Source: Nitrococcus mobilis Nb-231 (GTDB lineage Bacteria; Pseudomonadota; Gammaproteobacteria; Nitrococcales; Nitrococcaceae). From it: a DNA stretch of 64,000 nucleotides. Below the pieces are notes generated by a model. It was not told the origin of the DNA and ran no database searches. It saw nothing but the letters and a program-made list of their open reading frames with translations. The DNA lies in NCBI RefSeq assembly GCF_000153205.1, contig NZ_CH672427.1, positions 1,838,541 through 1,902,540 on the forward strand, written 5' to 3'. The translations under genes and the position numbers were made by a program. Positions within the stretch are counted from its first letter, which is position 1; each line of letters starts with the position of its first letter. Below are positions 35,614-44,478 of the stretch, one piece after another.

Positions 35614-36212
35614 GGAAATGCCTGTTGCAATGTGCTGGCTGTGATTCGATAGCCGCGCTGCGCAACCCGCACGGCTTGAGCAGCGTTGTGAGTAACCCAG
35701 AGTATGGCCGTACCATCTCGCTGGCGACGCTCGGCGAGCCAGTGCTCGACGCGCTCGATGGCCTCGGCATCCAAATTGGCGGTCGGCTCATCGAGCAGCA
35801 TGACCACCGGCTCCAAGGCCGCCGCCCGCGCCAGCCCCAAGCGTTGGCGCTCGCCGGAGGAGAGCCGGCGCACGGCCCAACCCCGCACTTCCGGGCCGAA
35901 ACCAAGCGCCTCGAGGTCCACATCCGGGCTACCGTTGAGATGCACACCAACCGTATCGGCCCACCAGTGGCTCTCGGCCGGAACCATCGTAACCCGACGG
36001 CGCCACTGAGCTGGGGTAAAGCACTGCCGATCCTTGCCACCCAGACGGACCGTGCCGGAATGCACATCCAAATCCGCAATCGCACGCAGCAACCGCGTCT
36101 TACCACTACCAGAGGCCCCGGCGAGGCTGACGCATTCGCCCACGGCAAGCGTGAAATTCACCTCACGAACGCTTCCGCAATCGAGATTTTCGACGACCAG
36201 GCACGCGCTCAT
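35610..36212 (-). CDS. fetA: ABC ATPase FetA (YbbL)
   Basis: 200 aa ABC domain: Walker A GASGSGKTRLL, signature LSSGERQRLGLARA, Walker B VVMLLDEPTANLD and H-loop ILWVTHN are all intact. The small size and the immediate downstream UPF0014 permease identify FetA. It is the first gene of a two-gene operon with fetB. Confidence 0.85.
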   Translation of the reverse strand: MSACLVVENLDCGSVREVNFTLAVGECVSLAGASGSGKTRLLRAIADLDVHSGTVRLGGKDRQCFTPAQWRRRVTMVPAESHWWADTVGVHLNGSPDVDLEALGFGPEVRGWAVRRLSSGERQRLGLARAAALEPVVMLLDEPTANLDAEAIERVEHWLAERRQRDGTAILWVTHNAAQAVRVAQRGYRITASTLQQAFP

Positions 36213-36410
36213 TATCCCTCATCCGCCATCTCCTACCCGCCGAGCACGATGCCATTGCTGGCAAATCGAGGCGGGGACGAGCCCCGTAGCCGAATAAACG
36301 GTGCCACCAACCGCGGTGGCCGGCGTCGATCCCGCAGCGGCGCGCAAGTGCCTACCACCACCGCCACTCGACGCACCAGCTCGCAGAGACATGGTCAAGC
36401 GAGCGGGCTT

Positions 36411-37718
36411 TCAGAGGTTATAACCGCGCTCATCGTGCAAGGCGATATCCAGCCCTGCCGTCTCCTGCTCATCCGTAACGCGCAGCCCGATAACACCATC
36501 GATGCCCTTTAGGATAAGAAAGGTAAATATTCCATCATAAATGATCGTTACCGCCACCCCCAGGATCTGCTTACCCACCTGCACCACGATCGGAACTTCG
36601 GCCGGAAGGCCAACACCACCCAGTGACTTGGCTGCGAATACGCCCATAGCGAGCGCACCGACGATTCCGCCAACCCCGTGTACCCCAAAACAGTCTAAGG
36701 CATCATCGTAGCCGAATGCGGGCTTGGCGCGGGTAACCGCATAGAAGCAGGCGAGCGCAGCACTGCCCCCAATTACCAGAGCCCCCAAGGCGCCAACATA
36801 CCCGGATGCGGGGGTAATCGCCACCAGACCGGCGACGGCACCCGAGGCAATCCCCAGCGCACTCGGCTTCCCATGGCCGGCCCATTCAGCGACCATCCAG
36901 ACCAAAGCCGCCGCCGCCGTGGCGAGCTGAGTTACGAGCACAGCCCGGCCGGCGATGCCGTCGGCGGCCAGCGCGCTGCCAGCGTTGAAGCCGAACCAGC
37001 CGACCCACAGCATTCCAGCGCCAACCAGAGTGAAGACCATATTGTGCGGCATCATCGGTGTGGCCGGATAACCACGGCGCTTACCCAACACCAGTGCCGT
37101 AACCAGACCCGCCACCCCAGCGTTGACATGCACCACCGTACCGCCGGCGAAATCCAGCACTCCGAAAGCACCGAGCCAACCCCCGCCCCACACCCAATGA
37201 GCGACCGGGACATAGACCAATGTCAGCCAAAGGCCGACGAACCAAAGCATGGCGGAGAACTTCATTCGCTCGGCAAAGGCCCCGACGATAAGTGCCGGCG
37301 TGATGACCGCAAAGCTCAACTGGAACATAACGAATACGGTTTCCGGGATGCGATGACCACCGAGTGCGATCCCGTCGACCCCGGCCAGGAAAGCCTTCTC
37401 GAGCGAACCCACGACGGCCTGCAATCCCCCACCGTTGCCGAACGCAAGGCTGTAACCGTAAGCAGCCCACAGCACGCTGACCAGGCAAGTGATGGCAAAG
37501 CACTGCATCATGACCGACAAGGCATTCTTACTACGCACCATACCCGCGTAGAATAGAGAAAGACCCGGAATCGTCATAAGCAGCACCAACGCCGTGGCTG
37601 TCAACATCCAAGCAGTGTCGCCCGAATCCACCTCGCCGGCCGCAGTCGCTGCAAGCGGAGCACACCACGGCAAACACATGGCCAGCAGGAGGGCCATTCT
37701 AAGTAACCGTCCGTTCAT
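36411..37718 (-). CDS. amtB: Ammonium transporter AmtB
   Basis: 435 aa. A signal-like N-terminus (ending AAA near 27) is followed by eleven membrane spans. Family hallmarks are DTAWMLTATALVLLMTIPGLSLFYAGMVR and, farther on, the HVNAGVAGLVTALVLG pore-histidine segment and the DALDCFGVHGVGGIVG twin-His region. The trimer conducts ammonium and is blocked by the PII protein GlnK, whose gene is immediately upstream (32-base gap). It is cotranscribed from the NtrC/sigma-54 promoter ahead of glnK. Confidence 0.95.
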   Translation of the reverse strand: MNGRLLRMALLLAMCLPWCAPLAATAAGEVDSGDTAWMLTATALVLLMTIPGLSLFYAGMVRSKNALSVMMQCFAITCLVSVLWAAYGYSLAFGNGGGLQAVVGSLEKAFLAGVDGIALGGHRIPETVFVMFQLSFAVITPALIVGAFAERMKFSAMLWFVGLWLTLVYVPVAHWVWGGGWLGAFGVLDFAGGTVVHVNAGVAGLVTALVLGKRRGYPATPMMPHNMVFTLVGAGMLWVGWFGFNAGSALAADGIAGRAVLVTQLATAAAALVWMVAEWAGHGKPSALGIASGAVAGLVAITPASGYVGALGALVIGGSAALACFYAVTRAKPAFGYDDALDCFGVHGVGGIVGALAMGVFAAKSLGGVGLPAEVPIVVQVGKQILGVAVTIIYDGIFTFLILKGIDGVIGLRVTDEQETAGLDIALHDERGYNL

Positions 37719-37750
37719 GGATACATCCTCTGTGATTATTCTATTCTCGA

Positions 37751-38089
37751 CTACAGCGCCGCTTTGCCGGTCTCATCGGTGCGGATACGCACACTCTGCT
37801 CGAGCGGCAAAACGAAAATCTTGCCGTCGCCCACCTTGCCCGTGTGCGCGGCTTGGCAGATTGCCTCGATCGCCTCCTCTACGCGATCATCATCCAGGGC
37901 CGCCTCGACCTTAATCTTAGGTAGGAGATCTGCCCTATACTCCGTGCCCCGATAGAGCTCGGTATGGCCCTTTTGACGCCCGAACCCCTTCACCTCGGAT
38001 ACGGTAAGGCCCCGCAGCCCGACCCCGGAGAGTGCTTCGCGAACGTCATCCAGCTTGAACGGCTTGATTATCGCGACTACGAATTTCAT
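37751..38089 (-). CDS. glnK: Nitrogen regulatory protein PII (GlnK)
   Basis: 112 aa from ATG 38089 (MKFVVAIIKPFKLDDV), with AGGGAT upstream; a longer frame exists but lacks family resemblance. The T-loop GRQKGHTELYRGTEY holds Tyr51, the uridylylation site, and the B-loop TGKVGDGKIFV binds ATP/2-oxoglutarate. It senses 2-oxoglutarate and energy state and plugs AmtB. A sigma-54 promoter (38168-38183) and NtrC palindrome (38262-38276) lie upstream. Confidence 0.96.
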   Translation of the reverse strand: MKFVVAIIKPFKLDDVREALSGVGLRGLTVSEVKGFGRQKGHTELYRGTEYRADLLPKIKVEAALDDDRVEEAIEAICQAAHTGKVGDGKIFVLPLEQSVRIRTDETGKAAL

Positions 38090-38167
38090 ATGGGATATCC
38101 CTGCAATGTTTTGTTTGTGCCGGCGGCAACAGGCACACGCGGCATACAACTCCGCCGCGAAAACTAA

Positions 38168-38183
38168 GGCATCGTCTGCGCCA
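38168..38183 (-). promoter_or_regulatory. Sigma-54 promoter of glnK-amtB
   Basis: The minus strand reads TGGCGCAGACGATGCC: TGGC at -24, the GG-N10-GC spacing and TGC at -12. The expected transcription start is near 38157, giving a leader of about 68 bases to the glnK ATG. An NtrC site lies about 100 bp upstream of the -12 element. Confidence 0.75.
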
Positions 38184-38261
38184 AAGTATTTTTTTATTAA
38201 AATAAACAAATAGATAAATAGTTATCCCGAACAGTTCTAGCATGCCGCTGGACACACCAAA

Positions 38262-38276
38262 GCACCATTTTGGTGC
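38262..38276. promoter_or_regulatory. NtrC-binding palindrome upstream of glnK
   Basis: GCACCATTTTGGTGC is a perfect 6+3+6 inverted repeat that matches the NtrC consensus GCACCA-N3-TGGTGC. It lies about 105-120 bp upstream of the predicted glnK start point, as for enhancer sites of glnA and glnK in enteric bacteria. Confidence 0.82.
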
Positions 38277-38406
38277 GGAGTGGCGCAAAATCTCCCGACA
38301 TTGGATGGATTCGACCGTTAACATACAATCTGCTCAACCGTCTGCTAGTGAATGCTCACCAGCAAACGCCCACAACCGACCCGCCCGCTGATTCTGCTAG
38401 GCCTCC

Positions 38407-39594
38407 TCAATACATCAGCACGGCGTCGATGCCGAAGATCGTCGTACCGGTCGACACACCGAACTGGCTGGCGAAAAATCGCTCATCTGCGCTACTGCCC
38501 CCGAACTGCCAACGGACTTCTGGGCGAATGCTGAGATTCTCTATCGGCCGCAAGTTCACACCAGCGGTAATTTCATAGAGCGAATGATCACCGGAGCGAA
38601 ACCATTCGCCCCGCACGCCTGCCTTGAGGGTGTCGGTGATCGTATAGAAAAGGTAATTATTGAAGGCGGAACGGTGGTTGGTGTCCGGCCCCAGCGGGTT
38701 GGCATTGACTTCGACAAGATCATATTGAAAGACGTAAGCCCAATTCTTGGCGGGGGTCGCATGCACCACGAGACTGTGGCTGTAGCCTTTACCTTGCGGA
38801 AAACCCAGATTACCGGCGGTAAGAACGTAGGTGGCGACCATAGAGGTGCCTAAGGTGACCTTGATGCCACCCAAAAAGCTGCTGCCCTTGGAGTGTCCGG
38901 TTGCGCTGAAACGATCGAATCCAGTGTCCCAACCGGCCGTCCAACCGCCATAAAGAGTGACGCCGTTCGACGCCCTATAGGCGCCCAACACGCCACTGTG
39001 GGTAAACGGCTCATTGAAATTGAACGTGAACGAGTGGCTGTAAAAAAAATTAGTCAGGGCGGGAACGGCTTCATAGCCTATGAGCGTATAGAAGTGGCCG
39101 AGTTTGACGGACCAATCACCGTAAGCGACCTCGACAAATGCCTGCGGCAGAGCCCACCCATAGATGCCCATGTCCCACTCGTTGTCCCAGTGGCGTTGGG
39201 GAGGCGGTTCGCCGAAGGCCTGCGTATTCTGGGCATCCGTGCCATAGAGGAGATCGACCCAGAAACCGAAGCTCAGCCCGCAACGACCGTCGGCAACGCG
39301 ACCAGCGTAGAGCCATTGCTGGTGAAGGTTGATGTCACCGGGGTGCGTGTTGAATACGCCAGTGCTGTGGCCGTGATAGCCAAGCTGCGTCCAACCACCG
39401 ATGGTGAATGGCGCATCATCGCCCATCAGCGAGGCAATGCTGAATGCTTTGGTCCCGGCTGCATCGGCCTCGCCACAGTTTGCACACTGACACTCCTTCG
39501 CCCAGAGAGCCGGAGCGGCGCCCAATAGCAGTCCAAACAATACTGTGCCAGCAAAATGGGCGAAAAGCCCATTCCCCAAAATGCTCATTATCAC
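38407..39594 (-). CDS. OmpL-like beta-barrel porin under NtrC control
   Basis: 395 aa. The signal peptide ends near ALWA (residue 32) and is followed by a short Cys pair (CQCANC). The rest is a beta-barrel of alternating strands with aromatic girdles (GGWTQLGYHGHSTG, then PAKNWAYVFQYDL) and a C-terminal aromatic residue (AVLMY), resembling the putative beta-barrel porin-2 family. Such porins often accompany ammonium-transport genes. It lies directly upstream of glnK-amtB and has its own sigma-54 promoter and NtrC palindrome. An outer-membrane channel for a nitrogen source is the likely role; the solute is unknown. Confidence 0.8.
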   Translation of the reverse strand: MIMSILGNGLFAHFAGTVLFGLLLGAAPALWAKECQCANCGEADAAGTKAFSIASLMGDDAPFTIGGWTQLGYHGHSTGVFNTHPGDINLHQQWLYAGRVADGRCGLSFGFWVDLLYGTDAQNTQAFGEPPPQRHWDNEWDMGIYGWALPQAFVEVAYGDWSVKLGHFYTLIGYEAVPALTNFFYSHSFTFNFNEPFTHSGVLGAYRASNGVTLYGGWTAGWDTGFDRFSATGHSKGSSFLGGIKVTLGTSMVATYVLTAGNLGFPQGKGYSHSLVVHATPAKNWAYVFQYDLVEVNANPLGPDTNHRSAFNNYLFYTITDTLKAGVRGEWFRSGDHSLYEITAGVNLRPIENLSIRPEVRWQFGGSSADERFFASQFGVSTGTTIFGIDAVLMY

Positions 39595-39630
39595 TGCCAG
39601 TTCCCGCTTGCCTCACCGCCACGGAAACTA

Positions 39631-39646
39631 TGCAAAATTTATTCCT
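39631..39646 (-). promoter_or_regulatory. Sigma-54 promoter of the porin gene
   Basis: The minus strand reads AGGAATAAATTTTGCA: GG and GC are ten bases apart and TTTTGCA gives a perfect -12 element, while the -24 box is weaker. The start point would be near 39620, about 26 bases before the ATG. It is paired with the NtrC site at 39730-39744. Confidence 0.65.
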
Positions 39647-39721
39647 AAAATAAATTATTTTTAAAATTAGATAGATATATATGGTCCGGGCATCCAGCGC
39701 AGGCCCGACGGTATCATTCGG

Positions 39722-39744
39722 TGCACCAGGCACCAGCGTGGTGC
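39722..39744. promoter_or_regulatory. NtrC site with an additional half-site upstream of the porin
   Basis: GCACCAGCGTGGTGC (39730-39744) is a perfect GCACCA-N3-TGGTGC palindrome. A further TGCACCA half-site begins at 39722. It lies about 104 bp upstream of the -12 element, nearly the same distance as in front of glnK. Porin and ubiK are divergent here; the sigma-54 element faces only the porin. Confidence 0.8.
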
Positions 39745-39828
39745 ACAGCGGAGTAGGCAAACCGACTCTGGCGGGTGTAGCACGGGCGACTTACAATGAG
39801 TCAAGCTCGCCATTAGGGAGGCAATCCA

Positions 39829-40176
39829 ATGCTCGACCCCAAGCAACTCGATGAGCTTGCACGCCGTTTCACCGAGAGCCTGCCGCCGGGAATGCGCGAA
39901 TTTCAGCAGGAAGTGGAGCGGAATATTCGGGCTACGATGCAGTCCGCATTCGCCCGCATGGATTTGATCACGCGCGATGAATTCGACGCACAGGCAAAGA
40001 CCCTGGCGCGCACCCGGACCCGACTGCAAGAGCTCGAAAAACAGGTCGCGGCACTCGAAACGACCCTGAAAACCACTGCATCCAGCGAGCCGGCGACGGG
40101 CAAAGCCGCCAACAAGCCAGCCACGCGGCGCACGCGCGGCACGACGGGGAAAGATCCGCAAGCCAACAACGATTGA
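39829..40176 (+). CDS. ubiK: Ubiquinone biosynthesis accessory factor UbiK
   Basis: 115 aa, mostly coiled coil, BMFP/YqiC family. The start MLDPKQLDELARRFTESLPPG, then RNIRATMQSAFARMDLITRDEFDAQ, is the family signature. The C-terminal tail is Ala/Thr/Lys-rich. UbiK helps UbiJ and the ubiquinone-making enzymes in the Ubi complex during aerobic growth. It precedes comM, a gene order common in gammaproteobacteria. Confidence 0.92.
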   Translation: MLDPKQLDELARRFTESLPPGMREFQQEVERNIRATMQSAFARMDLITRDEFDAQAKTLARTRTRLQELEKQVAALETTLKTTASSEPATGKAANKPATRRTRGTTGKDPQANND

Positions 40177-40229
40177 CGACCCATTCGCGGTGAAAAAATG
40201 GACCACTCGCGTCGGCCAAGGAGGGTGCC

Positions 40230-41732
40230 GTGTCTGTTGCCATCGCCTACGGGCGCGCGGCCGTCGGGGTGCAGGCACCCTCGGTCGCCGTCGAAGTCCA
40301 TCTGACCAATGGACTGCCCTCATTGTCCGTGGTTGGGCTACCGGAGACGGCCGTAAAGGAGGCGAAAGATCGCGTCCGCAGCGCCATACTCAACAGTGGT
40401 TTTGAGTTTCCCACACGCCGGATTACCGTCAATCTCGCCCCGGCCGACCTCCCCAAAGAGGGCGGTCGCTTTGATCTACCCATCGCCGTGGGTATTTTGG
40501 CCGCCTCCGGTCAGCTGCGCTGCAAGGAGCTGGAATGCTACGAATTTGCCGGCGAGCTCGCCCTTACCGGTAAACTGCGGCCCGTGAGTGCCATTTTGCC
40601 GATGGCACTGCATACCCGAGAGGCCGGGCGATGGCTGATCCTACCATTCGATAACGCGTCCGAGGCGGCGCTGGCCGCCGGAGATCGCGCGCTCGGGGCG
40701 CAGCACTTGCTCGACGTCTGTGCCCATCTCGCCGGAACAGTCCGGCTCAAGGCCGTCGAGGCACCCCAGAGTACACTGCACGCGGACGGCCCGGAACTTG
40801 CCGAGGTACGCGGCCAGCAGCAAGCCAAACGCTGCCTGGAAATCGCCGCTGCCGGCGGACACAGCTTGCTGCTGATCGGGCCGCCCGGAACCGGTAAGAG
40901 TATGCTCGCCCGGCGCCTGCCCGGACTGCTGCCGCCCATGTCCAAGCAAGAAAGCCTGGAGACGGCGGCGGTGTTATCGATAGCCGACGGCGGCTTCCGC
41001 CCCGAGCACTGGGCTCGGCGACCGTTTCGAGCCCCCCACCACAGCGCCTCCAATGTGGCACTGACCGGCGGCGGAACTCGACCTCGTCCAGGCGAGATCT
41101 CACTGGCCCATAACGGCGTGCTCTTCCTTGACGAGCTGCCCGAGTTCAGCCGCTCGGCATTGGAGGCGCTGCGCGCGCCCATCGAGACCGGGCGAGTGGT
41201 CATCTCCCGGGCCGCGGCCAAGGCCGAGTACCCAGCCAGCTTCCAGCTCGTGGCCGCCATGAACCCATGCCCATGCGGTCATCTGGGGGATGCGCTAACG
41301 GTCTGCCGCTGTACGGCGGATCAGATCGCCCGCTATCGGGGTCGGCTCAGCGGTCCACTACTCGATCGCATCGACATGTACGTTGCCGTTCCCCGGCTGA
41401 CCCCGGTCGAAATGCGCGGCAACGTAACGGGTGAGCCCACGGCCATCGTTCGGGAGCGTGTCGCTCGCGCCCGCCGGCGGCAACATGAGCGCGACGGCAA
41501 AGCCGCCGCCCGACTCACCGCGAGCGAGGCGGAGTCCGCTTGCCCGCTCGGCGAACCGGAGGCACAGCTTCTGCAACAGGCCATGGAGCAACTGAAATTC
41601 TCGGCCCGTGCCTATCATCGTTGTCTGAAGCTCGCGCGTAGTATTGCGGACCTGGCCGGCGCTGATACCATCGGTTGCAATCATCTGGCCGAAGCGATCG
41701 CTTACCGGCACTGGACGCAGACATCTTACTAG
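40230..41732 (+). CDS. comM: Mg-chelatase-type AAA+ protein ComM (YifB)
   Basis: 500 aa. GTG start at 40230 with AAGGAGGG ideally spaced. The N-terminal Lon-like domain starts VAIAYGRAAVGVQAPSV. The AAA+ domain has Walker A GPPGTGKSMLARRLPG, Walker B ELPEFSRSALEALRAPIE with the sensor region, and the Mg-chelatase-like GGGTRPRPGEISLAHNGVLFLDEL. ComM is a helicase that extends branch migration of incoming DNA during natural transformation. Length and motif order are normal. Confidence 0.95.
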   Translation: MSVAIAYGRAAVGVQAPSVAVEVHLTNGLPSLSVVGLPETAVKEAKDRVRSAILNSGFEFPTRRITVNLAPADLPKEGGRFDLPIAVGILAASGQLRCKELECYEFAGELALTGKLRPVSAILPMALHTREAGRWLILPFDNASEAALAAGDRALGAQHLLDVCAHLAGTVRLKAVEAPQSTLHADGPELAEVRGQQQAKRCLEIAAAGGHSLLLIGPPGTGKSMLARRLPGLLPPMSKQESLETAAVLSIADGGFRPEHWARRPFRAPHHSASNVALTGGGTRPRPGEISLAHNGVLFLDELPEFSRSALEALRAPIETGRVVISRAAAKAEYPASFQLVAAMNPCPCGHLGDALTVCRCTADQIARYRGRLSGPLLDRIDMYVAVPRLTPVEMRGNVTGEPTAIVRERVARARRRQHERDGKAAARLTASEAESACPLGEPEAQLLQQAMEQLKFSARAYHRCLKLARSIADLAGADTIGCNHLAEAIAYRHWTQTSY

Positions 41733-42120
41733 CAGCATGACATAGCGCGTTGTAGGCAACCCCATATTCGAGACTATCCAGAGATATTGCTGCCCTCTTT
41801 ACGGTCGACGGAGAGCAGCACCATGAGCACGGGGCATGCCATAATATGGTCCAGCTTGTGGCAACACCGACTCAGTGAAACCCTAAGCGCCTGTTTGCGC
41901 ACCGCGCTTTGAGCGCCGCCCGCACCCTGCGCACACGACAGCAATGGCCGGGCGTTGAACGCTGAACAAGGTAGGCGGCATGAATCAAATTTATTGGGAG
42001 TCCGCCCTTGGGTAGCATGGGGTTGGTTGAAAGAGTCATTAAAATCATGCGGCAGCGCTCGAATACGCTCGGCCATTTCTCCGCTGGGCACCCGCTCCAT
42101 GCATACCAAGTAAACGGCCA
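41733..42120. other. 388-bp noncoding gap before dadA
   Basis: No family resemblance in any frame. No strong hairpin terminator or promoter was recognised, although the stretch should hold both the comM end and the dadA promoter. Confidence 0.4.
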
Positions 42121-43392
42121 ATGAAGGTTCTGGTGATCGGCGGCGGAGTCATCGGCACGACTACCGCGTGGTGTTTACGACAGGATGGCCATGAGGTCAC
42201 GGTCCTGGACCGGGCAAGCACCCTGGCCGCCGAGGGAAGCTTCGCCAACGGCGGCATGCTCCATGCGAGCCACACCGAACCCTGGAACACCCCCGCCGCC
42301 ATTCGCCAGCTGCTCCGCTGGGTGGGACGCGAGAATTCGCCGCTGCTCTTACGTTTGTCGCAGCTGCCCCATCTCATAGGCTGGGGCATGGGCTTCCTAC
42401 GCTACAGCCAACCCCATTATCATCGACGCAACACGCGCATCAACACCCGGTTGGCCCGCTACAGCCAGCAGATGACACGACTGATTCGGAAGCAGACCGG
42501 GATCCGCTACGATGAGGCGCAGCGTGGCATCATCAAGATCTTCCGTTCCCGACGTGAGCTCGACAAGGCAGCCCTAACAGCAGCCCTCACGGCCGAACTC
42601 GGCGTCCGCCACAAGATTCTCGACGTACCCGAAACGCTGGCCCTAGAACCGGCACTGCTGGGAATATGCAAAGAGCTCGTCGGCGCAATCTATTATCCGG
42701 ATGACGAGAGTGGCGATGCCTGCCTGTTCACTCGCCGCCTGGGCGAGCTGGCGCAGCGACAAGGGGTCTGTTTCGAGCTGCGCACACAGGTGCAGAGCAT
42801 GGAGCTCAAAGGCGGCTCCATTCATCATCTTTTGACCAGTCGCGGGATACGCCAGGCGGACTGCTACGTGCTCGCCGCGGGTGCGGATGCACCACTGCTC
42901 GCCGAACCGCTCGGCATTCACCTACCCATCCGCCCGGTGAAAGGTTACTCTGCGAGTCTGCCGGTCAGTGGTTGTTCCGGAGTGCCGCGGGTGCCCATCA
43001 TCGACGAGCGGCATAAGGTCGTTATGACCCAGCTTGGCGAGCGCCTGCGGATTGCGGGTACTGCCGAGTTCGCCGGCTACGACTACAGCATCCGTACACA
43101 GCGCGTGCGCATCATCATCGAGCAGGCCCTGAGTAACCTGCCACAGCTCGCCGCGAGCGTAGATCGCGACTCAGCCTCAAGCTGGGCCTGCCTGCGACCG
43201 CTCACCGTGGACGGCCCCCCCATCCTGGGCCGCACGCCGGTGCCCAACTTGTTGTTGAACGTAGGCTCCGGTCACCTCGGTTGGACCTTTGCGGCCGGGT
43301 GCGCCTATGCGCTTGCCGATATTCTAAACGGGCGCCGGCCCGCGCTCGATCTCGACGGGCTCACACTCGCCCGCTATGCACGCTGTAACTGA
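42121..43392 (+). CDS. dadA: FAD-dependent D-amino-acid dehydrogenase, small subunit
   Basis: 423 aa DAO-type flavoprotein. N-terminal dinucleotide motif MKVLVIGGGVIGTTTAWCL, then VLDRAS; the middle contains the RPVKGYSASLPV segment and the C-terminal end has SSWACLRPLTVDGPPILG and VGSGHLGWTFAAG, the flavin-contact pattern of DadA. It oxidises D-amino acids (typically D-alanine) and passes electrons to the respiratory chain. No dadX racemase is adjacent. The last gene before the mobile-element scar. Confidence 0.88.
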   Translation: MKVLVIGGGVIGTTTAWCLRQDGHEVTVLDRASTLAAEGSFANGGMLHASHTEPWNTPAAIRQLLRWVGRENSPLLLRLSQLPHLIGWGMGFLRYSQPHYHRRNTRINTRLARYSQQMTRLIRKQTGIRYDEAQRGIIKIFRSRRELDKAALTAALTAELGVRHKILDVPETLALEPALLGICKELVGAIYYPDDESGDACLFTRRLGELAQRQGVCFELRTQVQSMELKGGSIHHLLTSRGIRQADCYVLAAGADAPLLAEPLGIHLPIRPVKGYSASLPVSGCSGVPRVPIIDERHKVVMTQLGERLRIAGTAEFAGYDYSIRTQRVRIIIEQALSNLPQLAASVDRDSASSWACLRPLTVDGPPILGRTPVPNLLLNVGSGHLGWTFAAGCAYALADILNGRRPALDLDGLTLARYARCN

Positions 43393-43516
43393 GCCACGCC
43401 GCTATTGGGCCACTTCAGTGTTGGCTGTAATAGGGTGGCGTATATTATCGTTATAGTCCCAGCTCAAGCCCCGCGTTCGCCGGGCTTGCCGCCTTAGCCG
43501 CCCGCTCCGTGCCCAC

Positions 43517-43657
43517 TTAGCGTTCGATCATCTTCGGGCGCCGCTCGTGGATCACGGCCAGCACAAAGACGCCGGGATGGTAAGGCTGGATAGCGTAGAG
43601 GACAGGTTGCCCATCACCGGAGCACCAACCTATCTGTTGCCGCCCCCGACTGATGGC
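43517..43657 (-). pseudogene. C-terminal remnant of a RelE/ParE-type toxin (tentative)
   Basis: The minus strand has an open stretch ending in a stop at 43517-43519 whose last residues read PVLYAIQPYHPGVFVLAVI, then HERRPKMIER. The pattern (YxI....VxVLAVIHxRR) resembles the C-terminal strands of RelE/ParE toxins. No start codon, ribosome site or antitoxin gene is present, so it would be a remnant. The match is short and could be chance. Confidence 0.3.
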
Positions 43658-43692
43658 CAACAAGATCGCCCACACAACACCGGACCACGACG

Positions 43693-43845
43693 ATGAGCGA
43701 GTTGAGCAAGATCTCCAGTGACCATCGGCACCGGCGCGCCGTCGTGTACGTGCGCCAGTCGAGCACCACGCAGGTGGAGCACAACCGCGTGAGCGCGGTC
43801 AATGTTATTGATGGCGATTCCGTCTGTGGCGATCAAGTTTGGTAA
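43693..43845 (+). pseudogene. N-terminal remnant of a serine recombinase
   Basis: 50 codons. The product includes HRHRRAVVYVRQSSTTQVEHN, which matches the catalytic-Ser start of large serine recombinases (xVVYVRQSxxxQVxHN). The sequence then runs into unrelated residues and a stop. No catalytic core beyond the first strand remains. Confidence 0.6.
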
Positions 43846-43909
43846 TGGTTTGAGCAGGATTCCCCTCGGGGGAGTCTCCGGTTACCACAGCCAGGAGACC
43901 CCCGAAGTG

Positions 43910-44062
43910 GGCCACGCCGTTCTGCAAGATCCCGCATTTTTTCGTCTCCTTACCCGCATCGATGAGGAACTCGCCTTGGCAACCCGGTTTCGGGGTTGCC
44001 GGTTCTGCGCGGGAGCGCTGCGCTTCAGCGCGCCCTTGAGCACCCGCGCTACGGTCAGCTAA
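43910..44062 (+). pseudogene. Remnant of a transposon-linked zinc-ribbon protein
   Basis: The product shows DPAFFRLLTRIDEELALATR, followed by a CRFC pair. This resembles the start of a short Zn-ribbon protein that commonly travels with IS481/Mu-like transposases and serine recombinases in proteobacteria. The remainder, including the second Cys pair, is missing. Confidence 0.45.
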
Positions 44063-44178
44063 TCCGAGGCTCGCCCGCTACCCGCAGGAGATGTCGATAG
44101 CCTGCCCGTCAGGTGCTTTGTAGTCTGCGCTCCTATCAACGATGCCGCGGCGATAAGATCGCGATGGGGGCGAGAGTG

Positions 44179-44355
44179 ATGAACGAGGAGAATCTGCCGC
44201 AACGCGATCGCTGGGCGCGGCTGCGCTTTACGATCATCGGAGCACTGCTCGCGGCGCCGCCGCCGGCAGGCGAATTATACGCACTGCGCTCACCGCCCTG
44301 GCGGCGAGGACTTGGCGCCATCCGTACAACGGGCCTTGAGATCCACTTTCGGTAA
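44179..44355 (+). pseudogene. Frameshifted N-terminal remnant of a DDE (IS481/Mu-like) transposase
   Basis: The first part reads RWARLRFTIIGALLAAPPP, then GEL, which is the conserved N-terminus of a group of DDE transposases. The original frame then shifts: WRHPYNGP appears in another frame near 44313-44336, followed by a stop. Everything beyond, including the catalytic domain, is gone. Confidence 0.6.
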
Positions 44356-44478
44356 AGCGATGCGCCCCTGCCTGGGCATGGTTTGCTTCCTTCGGTGTTA
44401 TCCTGACTCCAAACCAAGATACGGAATCGGTTTAGCAAATAAATCCGCCCCTTTTTCTGTCCCTTTTTACTTTTTAAT

